In this document: positions 6,303-13,449 of the stretch, piece by piece
Layout of the letters: the number at the start of each line of letters is the position of its first letter
Position numbering within the stretch: the first letter of the stretch is position 1
Origin: Betaproteobacteria bacterium
Lineage (GTDB): Bacteria > Pseudomonadota > Gammaproteobacteria > Burkholderiales > SG8-41
Assembly (NCBI GenBank): GCA_025363575.1
Contig: JANYDM010000160.1
Coordinates: 1 to 16,660 of the forward strand
DNA length: 16,660 bases
Direction of reading: 5' to 3'
Made by a program: the position numbers and the translations under genes
Notes under the pieces: generated by a model
What the model was told of the DNA's origin: nothing
Seen by the model: the letters and a program-made list of their open reading frames with translations, nothing else
Database searches by the model: none

Positions 6303-7283
6303 ATGACCAAACCCGTCGTCCTCGTAACCTCAACCTCGTTGTCCGATTCCGCCAAAAAAATCCTGCGCGATGCGGACGCCGAGGTCATTTACATGTCCGG
6401 TCCGGTCGATGAGGACGCCCTGGTTGCGCAATTCGCGGCCGCTGAGATCAACGCCGTGCTGCTGCGCACCTCGCCGCCGTTCACGCGGCGCGTGCTGAAG
6501 TCAGCGAAGCATCTGAAGATCATTGCCAAGCATGGCGCCGGCGTCGACAGCGTCGATATCGACGCCGCTACTGCATGCGGCATCGCGGTCGTGACGGCCG
6601 GCGATGCCAACTCCGACCCTGTCGCCGAGCAGGCGATCATGTTTATGCTGACGCTCGCGCGCGATTTGCCGCGTCTCAATCGCGGGCTGCGCGAGGGAAG
6701 ATGGGAGAAGGACAAGTTCCTCGGGCGCGAATTTCGCGGGCGCACCGTCGGCATCGTCGGCTTCGGCGCCATCGGCCGGCGCACGGCCCGGCTCGCGCGC
6801 GCGCTGGGCGCGAACGTTGTGCTGCATTCGCGCTCGAAAATCCAGGACGCCGAAGGCATGGAAGTCGAGGAGAATTTCGAGCGGCTGCTGGGCCGCGTCG
6901 ACATCCTGAGCCTGCATTGCCCTCTCAACGACAAGACGCGCGGCATGCTCGGCGACAAGCAGTTGCGCATGATGAAGCCGACCGCGCTGCTGATCAACAC
7001 GGCGCGCGGCCAGATGGTCGACGAGGCAGCGCTGGTCGATGCATTGAAGAACGGGCGCCTCGCGGGCGCGGGACTCGAAACCTTCGCGGAGGAGCCGACC
7101 GACCCGAAAAATCCGCTGATCTTTCTCGACAATGTCATCTGCACGCCGCATTGCTCCGCGCTGACCGCCGAGGCGATGACGCGCATGGGCACAGCGGCGG
7201 CGACCAATATCGTCGGTTATGTCCAGAGCGGCAAGTGTGACGAGGCTAACGTGGTAAATCCCGGTGTACTTAAAAACCGGTGA
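6303..7283 (+). CDS. D-isomer-specific 2-hydroxyacid dehydrogenase (phosphoglycerate/hydroxypyruvate dehydrogenase-like)
   Basis: This encodes 326 residues of the NAD(P)-dependent D-2-hydroxyacid dehydrogenase family. The Rossmann loop is GFGAIG (153-158). The catalytic set is Arg235 (NTARG), Glu264 (FAEEP) and His283 (TPHCSALT). After the second Rossmann strand the sequence is HSRSK (175-179), where NAD-specific members usually have Asp; Ser and Arg there suggest NADP(H), as in glyoxylate/hydroxypyruvate reductases. There is no ACT domain, so this is not the long serine-pathway SerA. It should reversibly reduce a 2-keto acid to the D-hydroxy acid in the cytoplasm. The ATG follows a repeat element directly, and no Shine-Dalgarno sequence is visible. 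A related repeat begins at the stop codon. The substrate is unknown, and annotation as phosphoglycerate dehydrogenase would be generic. Confidence 0.92.
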   Translation: MTKPVVLVTSTSLSDSAKKILRDADAEVIYMSGPVDEDALVAQFAAAEINAVLLRTSPPFTRRVLKSAKHLKIIAKHGAGVDSVDIDAATACGIAVVTAGDANSDPVAEQAIMFMLTLARDLPRLNRGLREGRWEKDKFLGREFRGRTVGIVGFGAIGRRTARLARALGANVVLHSRSKIQDAEGMEVEENFERLLGRVDILSLHCPLNDKTRGMLGDKQLRMMKPTALLINTARGQMVDEAALVDALKNGRLAGAGLETFAEEPTDPKNPLIFLDNVICTPHCSALTAEAMTRMGTAAATNIVGYVQSGKCDEANVVNPGVLKNR

Positions 7284-7361
7284 TTGGGTGATTAAGTGAT
7301 AAGGTGATTTAGTCTTCGATCACTTAATCCCCCATCCCCCATCCCCCATCCTCCATCCCCA
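7280..7361 (+). repeat. Low-complexity repeat element, right copy (octamer GTGATTNN plus heptamer ATCCCCC)
   Basis: Four octamer-spaced GTGAT units (7280-7311) begin inside the stop codon of the hydroxyacid dehydrogenase gene. The first 18 bases match 6237-6254 with one difference. GATTAAGTGAT (7290-7300) and ATCACTTAATC (7319-7329) form a perfect 11-bp inverted repeat with an 18-base loop. Then come three perfect heptamers ATCCCCC (7327-7347), one variant ATCCTCC (7348-7354) and a partial ATCCCC. The motif ATCACTTAAT also occurs at 6292-6301 in the left copy. Confidence 0.9.
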
Positions 7362-7374
7362 ACTACCTACCCAA

Positions 7375-9129
7375 ATGAACGAAATCAAAAGCGAAGTCCG
7401 CGACGGTATGCGCATCGATTGGGACGTGCCGATCACCATGGACGACGGCATAGTTCTGCGTGCCGACGTGTTTCGCCCGAACGCGCCGGGCAAATATCCC
7501 GCGCTGGTGAGTTACGGACCGTACGGGAAAGGCCTCGCGTTTCAGGAAGGCTACAAGACAGCGTGGGACATCATGTGCCGCGAGAATCCCGACGCGGTGG
7601 CGGGCTCGACCAACCAGTATCAGAGCTGGGAAGTCGTCGACCCGGAGAAGTGGGTGCCCGACGGCTATATCTGCGTGCGAGTCGACTCGCGCGGTGCCGG
7701 CCGCTCGCCCGGCTATCTCGATCACAACAACGGGCGCGAGAACAAGGATTTTCACGACTGCATCGAATGGACCGGCACGCAGCCGTGGTGCAGCGGCAAG
7801 GTCGGCCTGAACGGCATTTCGTATTACGCGTCGAGCCAGTGGCGCGCCGCGGCGCTGCAGCCCCCGCATCTTGCTGCCATCTGCGTCTGGGAAGGCTGGG
7901 TCGACTACTACCGAGATTCCGTGCGACACGGCGGCATCGCCTGCGTGTTCCGCAAGAACTGGCAGGAGATGCAGGTGAAAACGGTGCAGCACGGCCGCGG
8001 CGAACGCGGACCGAAGAGCCGCGTCACTGGCGAACTTGTGTGCGGGCCCGAGACGGTGAGCGAGGAAGAGCTCGCGAAGAATCGCGCCGACATGTGGACG
8101 GGCGTGCTCGAATACCCGCTGATCGCCGACTACTATCACGAACGCACTGCCGATCTTTCGAAAGTCACCGTGCCATTGTTGTCTGCGGCGAACTGGGGCG
8201 GGCAGGGCTTGCACCCGCGCGGTAATTTCGAAGGTTATACGCGAGCCGCCTCGCAGCAAAAATGGCTCGAGGCCCATGGCGGTTCGCACTGGGCCCCGTT
8301 CTACACGGACTACGGCGTAAAACTGCAGAAACGTTTTTTCGATTTCTTCCTGAAGGGTGAAGCGAACGGCTGGGACAAGCAGCCGAAAGTGCTCCTGCAG
8401 GTGCGCCATCCCGGCGAGAAATTCGTCGAGCGCGCCGAGAACGAATGGCCGCTCGCGCGTACGCGGTGGACGAACTTTTATCTCGATCCGGAGAACAAAG
8501 CGCTCTCGCTCACGCCGGTGACGGCCGCCGCGACTCTCACGTACGCGACGATGGGTGACGGCGTGGCATTCTCTACGCCGCCGCTGGAGGCGGACACCGA
8601 AATCACCGGGCCGCTGGCGCTAAAGCTGTTTGTTTCTTCAGAGACGTCGAATGCGGACATTTTCGCGGTGCTCGGCATCTATGACCCACAGGGCAAGGAA
8701 GTCGTTTTCCAGGGCGCGCTCGATCCGCATACGCCGGTCGCGCAGGGCTGGCTGCGTGCGTCGCAGCGCAAGCTCGACAAAAAACTCTCGCTGCCGTTCA
8801 GGCCCTACCATACGCACGATGAAAGCCTGCCGTTGAAGCCGGGCGAAGTCTACGAGCTCGATATCGAGATATGGCCGACGTGCATCGTCGTGCCCAAAGG
8901 CTATCGCATCGTGCTGACAGTCCGCGGCAAGGATTACGTATACGCGGGCGAAGCCGCCACGCTCTCGAACATGAAAAACCCGATGCGCGGCTGCGGTCCG
9001 TTCGAGCACGACGATCCCGACGACCGGCCGCCCGCGGTATTCGACACCCGCGTAACGCTCCATTTCGGGGCAAAACGGCCCGCCGCCGTCCTGCTCCCGT
9101 TGATTCCGGAAAAAGCGGCGCCAAAATAG
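7375..9129 (+). CDS. CocE/NonD-family alpha/beta hydrolase (peptidase S15-like)
   Basis: This encodes 584 residues, a typical length for the CocE/NonD family. The N-terminal alpha/beta hydrolase domain starts with a signature strand (DGIVLRADVFRP). The nucleophile Ser149 lies in GISYYASSQW, and a likely catalytic His305 lies in GGSHWAPFY. In CocE-type enzymes the acid of the triad lies in a Gly-Trp-x-Asp segment. Here the equivalent stretch reads NWGGQGLHPRGN, with Gly276 where Asp is expected, so the acid may come from elsewhere. The last 200 residues form the beta-rich C-terminal domain of this family, including IVLTVRGKDY. Family members hydrolyse esters, amides or acyl-peptides. No signal peptide is seen. 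The gene follows the repeat element closely and has no clear Shine-Dalgarno sequence. The substrate is unknown. Confidence 0.9.
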   Translation: MNEIKSEVRDGMRIDWDVPITMDDGIVLRADVFRPNAPGKYPALVSYGPYGKGLAFQEGYKTAWDIMCRENPDAVAGSTNQYQSWEVVDPEKWVPDGYICVRVDSRGAGRSPGYLDHNNGRENKDFHDCIEWTGTQPWCSGKVGLNGISYYASSQWRAAALQPPHLAAICVWEGWVDYYRDSVRHGGIACVFRKNWQEMQVKTVQHGRGERGPKSRVTGELVCGPETVSEEELAKNRADMWTGVLEYPLIADYYHERTADLSKVTVPLLSAANWGGQGLHPRGNFEGYTRAASQQKWLEAHGGSHWAPFYTDYGVKLQKRFFDFFLKGEANGWDKQPKVLLQVRHPGEKFVERAENEWPLARTRWTNFYLDPENKALSLTPVTAAATLTYATMGDGVAFSTPPLEADTEITGPLALKLFVSSETSNADIFAVLGIYDPQGKEVVFQGALDPHTPVAQGWLRASQRKLDKKLSLPFRPYHTHDESLPLKPGEVYELDIEIWPTCIVVPKGYRIVLTVRGKDYVYAGEAATLSNMKNPMRGCGPFEHDDPDDRPPAVFDTRVTLHFGAKRPAAVLLPLIPEKAAPK

Positions 9130-9270
9130 CCTCGCGCAGGCAAATGCGCTATCCTGAAATTCGGCTGGGGGAGGCCCGTCCGCGCTGCGCTCGCAGCCTG
9201 CCCGCATTCAGCGACAACTATTCGTAGGTCAATTCGCCGTCCAGGCAAAAGTCGTGTGGAGGAAAGAAAA
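9130..9270. other. Intergenic leader before the molybdoenzyme genes
   Basis: This 141-base gap separates the CocE-type hydrolase from the 2Fe-2S subunit gene. It ends with a strong ribosome binding site, GGAGGA at 9258-9263, seven bases before ATG 9271. That site rules out an in-frame GTG at 9256. A promoter for the following pair would be expected here, but no convincing -35/-10 pair was found. Confidence 0.45.
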
Positions 9271-9765
9271 ATGGCAAAGCTCAATATCAATGGCAAGGTG
9301 CATGACGTGAAAGTGGAGGCGGACACGCCGCTGCTATGGGCGCTGCGCGAGCAGGTTGGCCTCACCGGCACCAAATACGGCTGCGGGGTCGCGCAGTGCG
9401 GCGCGTGCTCCGTGCACATCAACGGCGAAGTGCGCCGCTCGTGCACGACACCCGTCAGCAGTGTCAAATCCACCGACAAGATTGTCACCATCGAAGGGCT
9501 GTCGGCAAAGAGCACGCATCCCGTCCAGCAGGCATGGCTCGCGCTCGACGTGCCGCAATGCGGCTACTGCCAGTCGGGCCAGATCATGGCGGCCGCCGCG
9601 CTGCTCAAGCAGAACCCGAACCCGAGCGACAAGGACATCGATGAAGCGATGACCAACATCTGCCGCTGCGGCACCTACCAGCGGGTGCGCGCCGGCGTGC
9701 ATATGGCGGCGCAGAAGATGGCTTCGGCAGCTCCCGCCGGACGCAAAGCCAAAGTTCAGGCGTAA
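9271..9765 (+). CDS. 2Fe-2S subunit of a molybdenum hydroxylase (IorA/CoxS-type)
   Basis: This encodes 164 residues, the normal size of the small subunit of xanthine dehydrogenase-family enzymes. The N-terminal plant-ferredoxin cluster is bound by Cys38, Cys43 and Cys46 (CGVAQCGAC) plus Cys58. The C-terminal helical cluster is bound by Cys97, Cys100, Cys131 and Cys133 (CGYC ... CRCG). It carries electrons from the molybdenum centre of the large subunit to an external acceptor. ATG 9271 is fixed by GGAGGA seven bases upstream. The gene is followed, 12 bases after its stop, by the molybdopterin subunit. The pair lacks an FAD subunit, as in isoquinoline 1-oxidoreductase and related membrane- or periplasm-linked enzymes. 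It has no signal of its own and would leave the cytoplasm bound to the Tat-exported partner. The exact substrate is unknown. Confidence 0.95.
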   Translation: MAKLNINGKVHDVKVEADTPLLWALREQVGLTGTKYGCGVAQCGACSVHINGEVRRSCTTPVSSVKSTDKIVTIEGLSAKSTHPVQQAWLALDVPQCGYCQSGQIMAAAALLKQNPNPSDKDIDEAMTNICRCGTYQRVRAGVHMAAQKMASAAPAGRKAKVQA

Positions 9766-9771
9766 GGGGAG
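9766..9771 (+). promoter_or_regulatory. Ribosome binding site GGGGAG for the molybdopterin subunit
   Basis: GGGGAG ends immediately before an ATG at 9772 and six bases before a second in-frame ATG at 9778. The normal spacing supports 9778 as the start. Confidence 0.6.
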
Positions 9772-9777
9772 ATGACC

Positions 9778-11979
9778 ATGAAAAATACCATCAAAGCCAA
9801 AGCGACAGATCTTTCGCGCCGCAAATTTCTTGTCACGACCGCCGCCGCGGGTTCGGGCCTGGCGCTCGGGTTCAACCTGCCGTTCGGCATCGGCGCTGCA
9901 GAGGCGAAACGCACCGCAGCGGGCACCGAAGTCAACGCATGGGTTGTCATCAATCCCGACAATACCTGCGTCGTGCGTATCGCGCGCTCCGAAATGGGCC
10001 AGGGCACGGAAACCGGTCTGGCGCAACTCGTCGCTGAAGAGCTCGAATGCGGCTGGAAGAACGTGACGACCGATTTCATCACGCCCGGCCAGAACCTCTC
10101 GCGCAAGCGCGTGTGGGGCGAAATGGGCACCGGCGGTAGCCGCGGCATCCGCACGTCCGAAGACTACGTGCGGCGCGGCGCAGCGGCGGCACGCATCATG
10201 CTGCTGCAGGCGGCTGCAGATCAGTGGAAAGTGCCGGTTGGCGAACTGACTGTTTCCGACGGCGTGATCACGCATGCGGCGTCCAATCGCAAGATCACCT
10301 ACGGCAAAGTCGCGTCGGCCGCGGCCAAGCTGACACCGCCGGACCAGAAGAGCATCAAGCTGAAGGACGCGCGCGACTGGAAGGTCGCCGGCAAGCCGAT
10401 GAAGCGGCTCGACACCCCGGGCAAGATCAACGGCAGCGTCGTCTATGCCATCGATTTGCAATTGCCCGGCATGCTCAATGCCGCGATCAAGCAGGCGCCC
10501 GTGTTCGGCAGCAAGCTCGTCAGCTACGACGAAACCAAAATCGCGGGCATGAGCGGCGTCAAACGCGCGGTCAAGGTCAACGACTATGCGGTCGCGGTTG
10601 TTGCCGACACGTGGTGGCATGCAAAGAAAGCGCTCGATGCGCTGCCCATCGTGTGGGACGAGAAGGAGAACGGCTCCCGCTCGACCGCAACGATTGCCGA
10701 GCAGATGATGGACGGCATTAATTCGCCGACGGCGTATGCGTTCCGCAGCGAAGGCGACGCACCGAAGGCAATCGCGGGCGCTGCGAAGAAAGTCGAGGCG
10801 TTGTACAGCACGCCTTTCCTCGCGCACGCCACGATGGAGCCCATGAACTGCACCGTCAGGCTTACGGCTGACAAAGCCGAAGCATGGACCTCCACGCAAA
10901 ATGCGGAGGCCTCGCTGGCGGCGTTGTCCGAAGAGGCAGGCCTGCCGCTTGAGAAGTGCGATGTATACCGGCACATGCTGGGCGGCGGCTTCGGCCGGCG
11001 CGGCGGCAACCAGGACTACACGCGCCAGGCGACGGCGATCGCCAAGAATTTCCCCGGCGTGCCGGTGAAGCTCATCTGGAGCCGCGAAGAAGACATGACG
11101 CACGACTTCTATCGCCCGATCTCGATGTGCAAGCTGTCGGCCGGCCTCGATGACAAAGGCAATGTCGTCGGCATGCACGTGCGCGTGTCGGGCCAGTCGA
11201 TCAACGCGCAGGTCAACCCGGCTTCAATCAAAAACGGCGCCGACGCGCGGCAGCTGCAGGGCTATGCCAAAGAGCCGGGCGACGCGCAGCTTGGCTACGA
11301 CTTCCCGAATCTGCTGATCGAGTATTCGATGCGCAACACGCACGTGCCGGTCGGCCCGTGGCGCGGCGTGAACACGAATCAGAACGGCGTCTATATGGAA
11401 TGCTTCGTCGAGGAGCTCGCGCGCGCGGCCGGCAAGGATTCGCTCGAGTTCCGGCGCGCGATGATGAGCAAGTTTCCCAAGCATCTCGCGGTGCTCAATG
11501 CCGCCGCTGAAAAAGGCGATTGGGGCAAGCCGTTGCCGCCGGGCGTGCATAGGGGCATCGCGCAGTTCATGGGCTACGGCAGTTACTCGGCGGCGGTTGC
11601 CGAAGTCTCGGTGAGCGCCGCGGGGGAGCTGAAAGTGCATCGTCTCGTGCTGGCGCTGAACTGCGGCCACGCCGTGAACCCCGACCAGATTGCGGCACAG
11701 GTCGAAGGCTCGGTCGCGTACGGTCTTACCGCCGCACTTTACGGCGAGCTGAACGTCGACAAAGGCCGCATCGTCGAAGACAACTTCCACAACTACAAGA
11801 TCATGCGCCTCGCTGAAATGCCCAAAGTCGAAACGGTCATCGTGCCGACGTTCGACTTCTGGGGCGGCGTCGGCGAGCCGACCATCTGCGTAGTCTCGCC
11901 TTCGGTGCTGAACGCGATCTACGCGGCGACCGGCAAGCCGGTGCGTTCGTTGCCGTTGAAGAACCAAAAGTTAATATAA
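9778..11979 (+). CDS. Molybdopterin-binding subunit of a molybdenum hydroxylase (IorB-type), Tat signal
   Basis: This encodes 733 residues, close to the usual length of IorB-like large subunits. The N-terminus holds a twin-arginine signal (SRRKFL, residues 13-18) followed by a hydrophobic Ala/Gly-rich stretch, so the folded complex should be exported. Cofactor motifs include GQGTETG (74-80), ATMEPMN in the middle, and GGGFGRRGG (402-410). Glu700 in GVGEPT is the conserved base that activates the metal-bound water. Enzymes of this kind hydroxylate aldehydes or N-heteroaromatic rings with water as the oxygen source. The gene follows the 2Fe-2S subunit closely and both should be co-transcribed. 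It ends before a strong terminator. No cofactor-maturation gene (XdhC-like) is in the window. Electron acceptors of known relatives are c-type cytochromes; the cytochrome at the left edge is a distant candidate. The substrate is not predictable. Confidence 0.95.
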   Translation: MKNTIKAKATDLSRRKFLVTTAAAGSGLALGFNLPFGIGAAEAKRTAAGTEVNAWVVINPDNTCVVRIARSEMGQGTETGLAQLVAEELECGWKNVTTDFITPGQNLSRKRVWGEMGTGGSRGIRTSEDYVRRGAAAARIMLLQAAADQWKVPVGELTVSDGVITHAASNRKITYGKVASAAAKLTPPDQKSIKLKDARDWKVAGKPMKRLDTPGKINGSVVYAIDLQLPGMLNAAIKQAPVFGSKLVSYDETKIAGMSGVKRAVKVNDYAVAVVADTWWHAKKALDALPIVWDEKENGSRSTATIAEQMMDGINSPTAYAFRSEGDAPKAIAGAAKKVEALYSTPFLAHATMEPMNCTVRLTADKAEAWTSTQNAEASLAALSEEAGLPLEKCDVYRHMLGGGFGRRGGNQDYTRQATAIAKNFPGVPVKLIWSREEDMTHDFYRPISMCKLSAGLDDKGNVVGMHVRVSGQSINAQVNPASIKNGADARQLQGYAKEPGDAQLGYDFPNLLIEYSMRNTHVPVGPWRGVNTNQNGVYMECFVEELARAAGKDSLEFRRAMMSKFPKHLAVLNAAAEKGDWGKPLPPGVHRGIAQFMGYGSYSAAVAEVSVSAAGELKVHRLVLALNCGHAVNPDQIAAQVEGSVAYGLTAALYGELNVDKGRIVEDNFHNYKIMRLAEMPKVETVIVPTFDFWGGVGEPTICVVSPSVLNAIYAATGKPVRSLPLKNQKLI

Positions 11980-11991
11980 AACTTTGCGTGG

Positions 11992-12009
11992 CTCCTGTTT
12001 GCGCAGGAG
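11992..12009 (+). other. Small hairpin after the molybdopterin subunit gene
   Basis: CTCCTG (11992-11997) and CAGGAG (12004-12009) form a 6-bp stem with a 6-base loop, thirteen bases after the stop. No T-run follows, so alone it would be a weak terminator; it may protect the mRNA 3' end. Confidence 0.5.
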
Positions 12010-12023
12010 TGACGACTTGAATA

Positions 12024-12064
12024 AAACGGGCAAGCGGAGATATCCGCTTGCCCGTTTATTTTTT
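12024..12064 (+). terminator. Strong rho-independent terminator, 15-bp perfect stem
   Basis: AAACGGGCAAGCGGA (12024-12038) pairs perfectly with TCCGCTTGCCCGTTT (12043-12057) around a GATA loop. Six T's follow at 12059-12064. This is a textbook terminator for the plus-strand molybdoenzyme genes. The A-run on its left flank gives a weaker T-run on the minus strand, so it may also stop the convergent hydrolase transcript. Confidence 0.93.
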
Positions 12065-12065
12065 G

Positions 12066-12092
12066 ATTCCCTCCCCTACAAGGGGGAGGAAT
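12066..12092. repeat. C-rich/G-rich imperfect inverted repeat
   Basis: CCTCCCC (12070-12076) pairs with GGGGAGG (12083-12089) around a TACAAG loop, and ATT/AAT extend the stem beyond a one-base bulge. It lies 7 bases from the stop of the minus-strand hydrolase gene and could add to termination there, though no T-run follows on that strand. Confidence 0.6.
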
Positions 12093-12098
12093 AGTTTG

Positions 12099-13298
12099 CT
12101 ACTGCGTCAACGTCTCGCGCAGCCACTTCCACGCCGCCGGCCCCCATTCGCGCTCGTTCTTCGCGGCGATATGCCCATCGTCGGGATACACGCGCGCAAC
12201 GCGGCCGGCGGGCGGGCCGCTTTCGAGCGCGAGGTAGAGATTGCCGATAGGCGTCAGGTGATCGATCTTGCCGTTAACCATGTACATCGGCATGGTGAGC
12301 TTATCGAGAAGTCCGTTGTCTTTCAGCGACCAGCGCAGAAACTCCTTGCGCTGTTCTTCTTCACTGATCGTATAGGTGGATGGTTTGGTACCGCGCGGAC
12401 CGAACCAATTGGTGCGCGCGCGCGCTTCGGCCGCTTTGCGCCATTCCGCCCGCTCTTCCGCCGTCCCCCAGTAGCCGACGCCGCCGGGCGCGCATGAGAT
12501 GAGGCCTTTGATGCGATGGTCGAGCGCTGCCAGGCGCATTACCCACAAGCCTCCGCGGCTCACGCCGAAGGCGCCGAGTCGGTCGCCGTCGATTTCCGGG
12601 CGTTTTTGCAGTGCGTCCAGCGCAGATTGCCACGCGACCACCGATTCGGGCGCGTGCGCGAACGACGTCTGGCCGGTGCCCGGCGCATCGACGACGAGGG
12701 CAGCCATGCCTTCCTTCATTGCGCCGTCGGCGTATTTCTCGCGGTCTTCTTTGTACATGTCGCCGCCGCACATCACGAGTATCGCCGGCACCTTGTTCGA
12801 GGCAGACGCGCCTTTGGGCACGCGCAGATAGCCGACGGCTTCCTTGCCGTCGCGTGCAACGCGCACGACTTCGTGCGAGCCATCGCGCAATTCGGTGGCG
12901 CGGTGGAAGCAGTCCAAATACTTGTTGTAAGACTCTTCCTTGATTTTGCTCATGGTCGGCGGGCAGATCGGCGAGCCCGAATGGTAGGGCGCGGGAAAGC
13001 GTGCAAGGCTGTAGTACGTTTTTGCCTGGACGAAGCCATTGCGTGCTGCCGCCTTGTCACCACACTTCAATGCAGCTTCAGCGTCTTTTTCGTAGCGCGC
13101 CGCGACCGCGCTCCATGCGGGCACCCAGTCTTCGTCTTCGGTGCCTTTCAGCGTGGCCACCGTGTCGAGCATCGGCTGCAGATCGTCGACGAGATTGAAC
13201 CAGCGCCGGTAAAAGCCGCCGATTGCAACGACGAACGGATCTTCGTCCGGACGCACCGGCAGCTTTGCCAGCATTTCAGCTTTGTTATTGATGGCCAT
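12099..13298 (-). CDS. Alpha/beta hydrolase, dipeptidyl aminopeptidase/acylaminoacyl-peptidase or FrsA (DUF1100)-like
   Basis: This encodes 399 residues. An N-terminal helical cap-like region (about 1-145, with many aromatic and charged residues) precedes an alpha/beta hydrolase core. The nucleophile elbow is GVSRGG with Ser247. Asp346 (NGKIDHLTP) and His376 (DDGHIA) complete a standard triad. VMCGGD at 176-180 fits the oxyanion-side strand. The layout resembles 2,6-dihydropseudooxynicotine hydrolase and FrsA/DUF1100 proteins, some of which cleave carbon-carbon bonds, while others act as esterases. No signal peptide is seen, so it is cytoplasmic. ATG 13298 has a weak GGGGAAA upstream. It stands alone on the minus strand, convergent with the molybdoenzyme genes and divergent from the Bug tandem. 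Whether it cleaves an ester, an amide or a C-C bond is open. Confidence 0.88.
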   Translation of the reverse strand: MAINNKAEMLAKLPVRPDEDPFVVAIGGFYRRWFNLVDDLQPMLDTVATLKGTEDEDWVPAWSAVAARYEKDAEAALKCGDKAAARNGFVQAKTYYSLARFPAPYHSGSPICPPTMSKIKEESYNKYLDCFHRATELRDGSHEVVRVARDGKEAVGYLRVPKGASASNKVPAILVMCGGDMYKEDREKYADGAMKEGMAALVVDAPGTGQTSFAHAPESVVAWQSALDALQKRPEIDGDRLGAFGVSRGGLWVMRLAALDHRIKGLISCAPGGVGYWGTAEERAEWRKAAEARARTNWFGPRGTKPSTYTISEEEQRKEFLRWSLKDNGLLDKLTMPMYMVNGKIDHLTPIGNLYLALESGPPAGRVARVYPDDGHIAAKNEREWGPAAWKWLRETLTQ

Positions 13299-13449
13299 TT
13301 ATTGTTTCCCCGCTTATATGATCAATTGACGCCGCCCACGAGATGCCGCGCGCTGGCCAGCCGAGAACATACGGTCAGCGGCGGGCATTGTAAAGAGCGC
13401 GCGATGGCCCGTGCTTGACGCCAGCGCGCGAAGCGCGAAACAATGCCCC
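13299..13449. promoter_or_regulatory. Divergent region between the alpha/beta hydrolase and the Bug tandem
   Basis: This 151-base gap should hold the promoters of the hydrolase (minus) and of the three-gene Bug tandem (plus). TTGACG at 13415-13420 is a good -35 match on the plus strand, but the best -10 lies so close to ATG 13450 that it would give a leaderless message or start after it. A GCGC-rich inverted repeat sits near 13424-13436. Exact sites are not resolved. Confidence 0.3.

Noticed and set aside
7363..8409. Open frame on the minus strand opposite the CocE-type hydrolase
   Set aside because: It is a mirror frame of a well-supported gene, with no ribosome binding site or recognisable domain.
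9334..11178. Long open frame of about 614 codons on the minus strand opposite the molybdoenzyme genes
   Set aside because: It lies antisense to two clearly recognisable subunits, its translation is Arg/His/Ala-rich with no family motif, and long antisense frames are expected in GC-rich coding DNA.
13415..13444. TTGACG ... AACAAT as a promoter for Bug copy 3
   Set aside because: The -10 is weak and the predicted transcript would begin at or after the chosen ATG, so it is not claimed as a feature.
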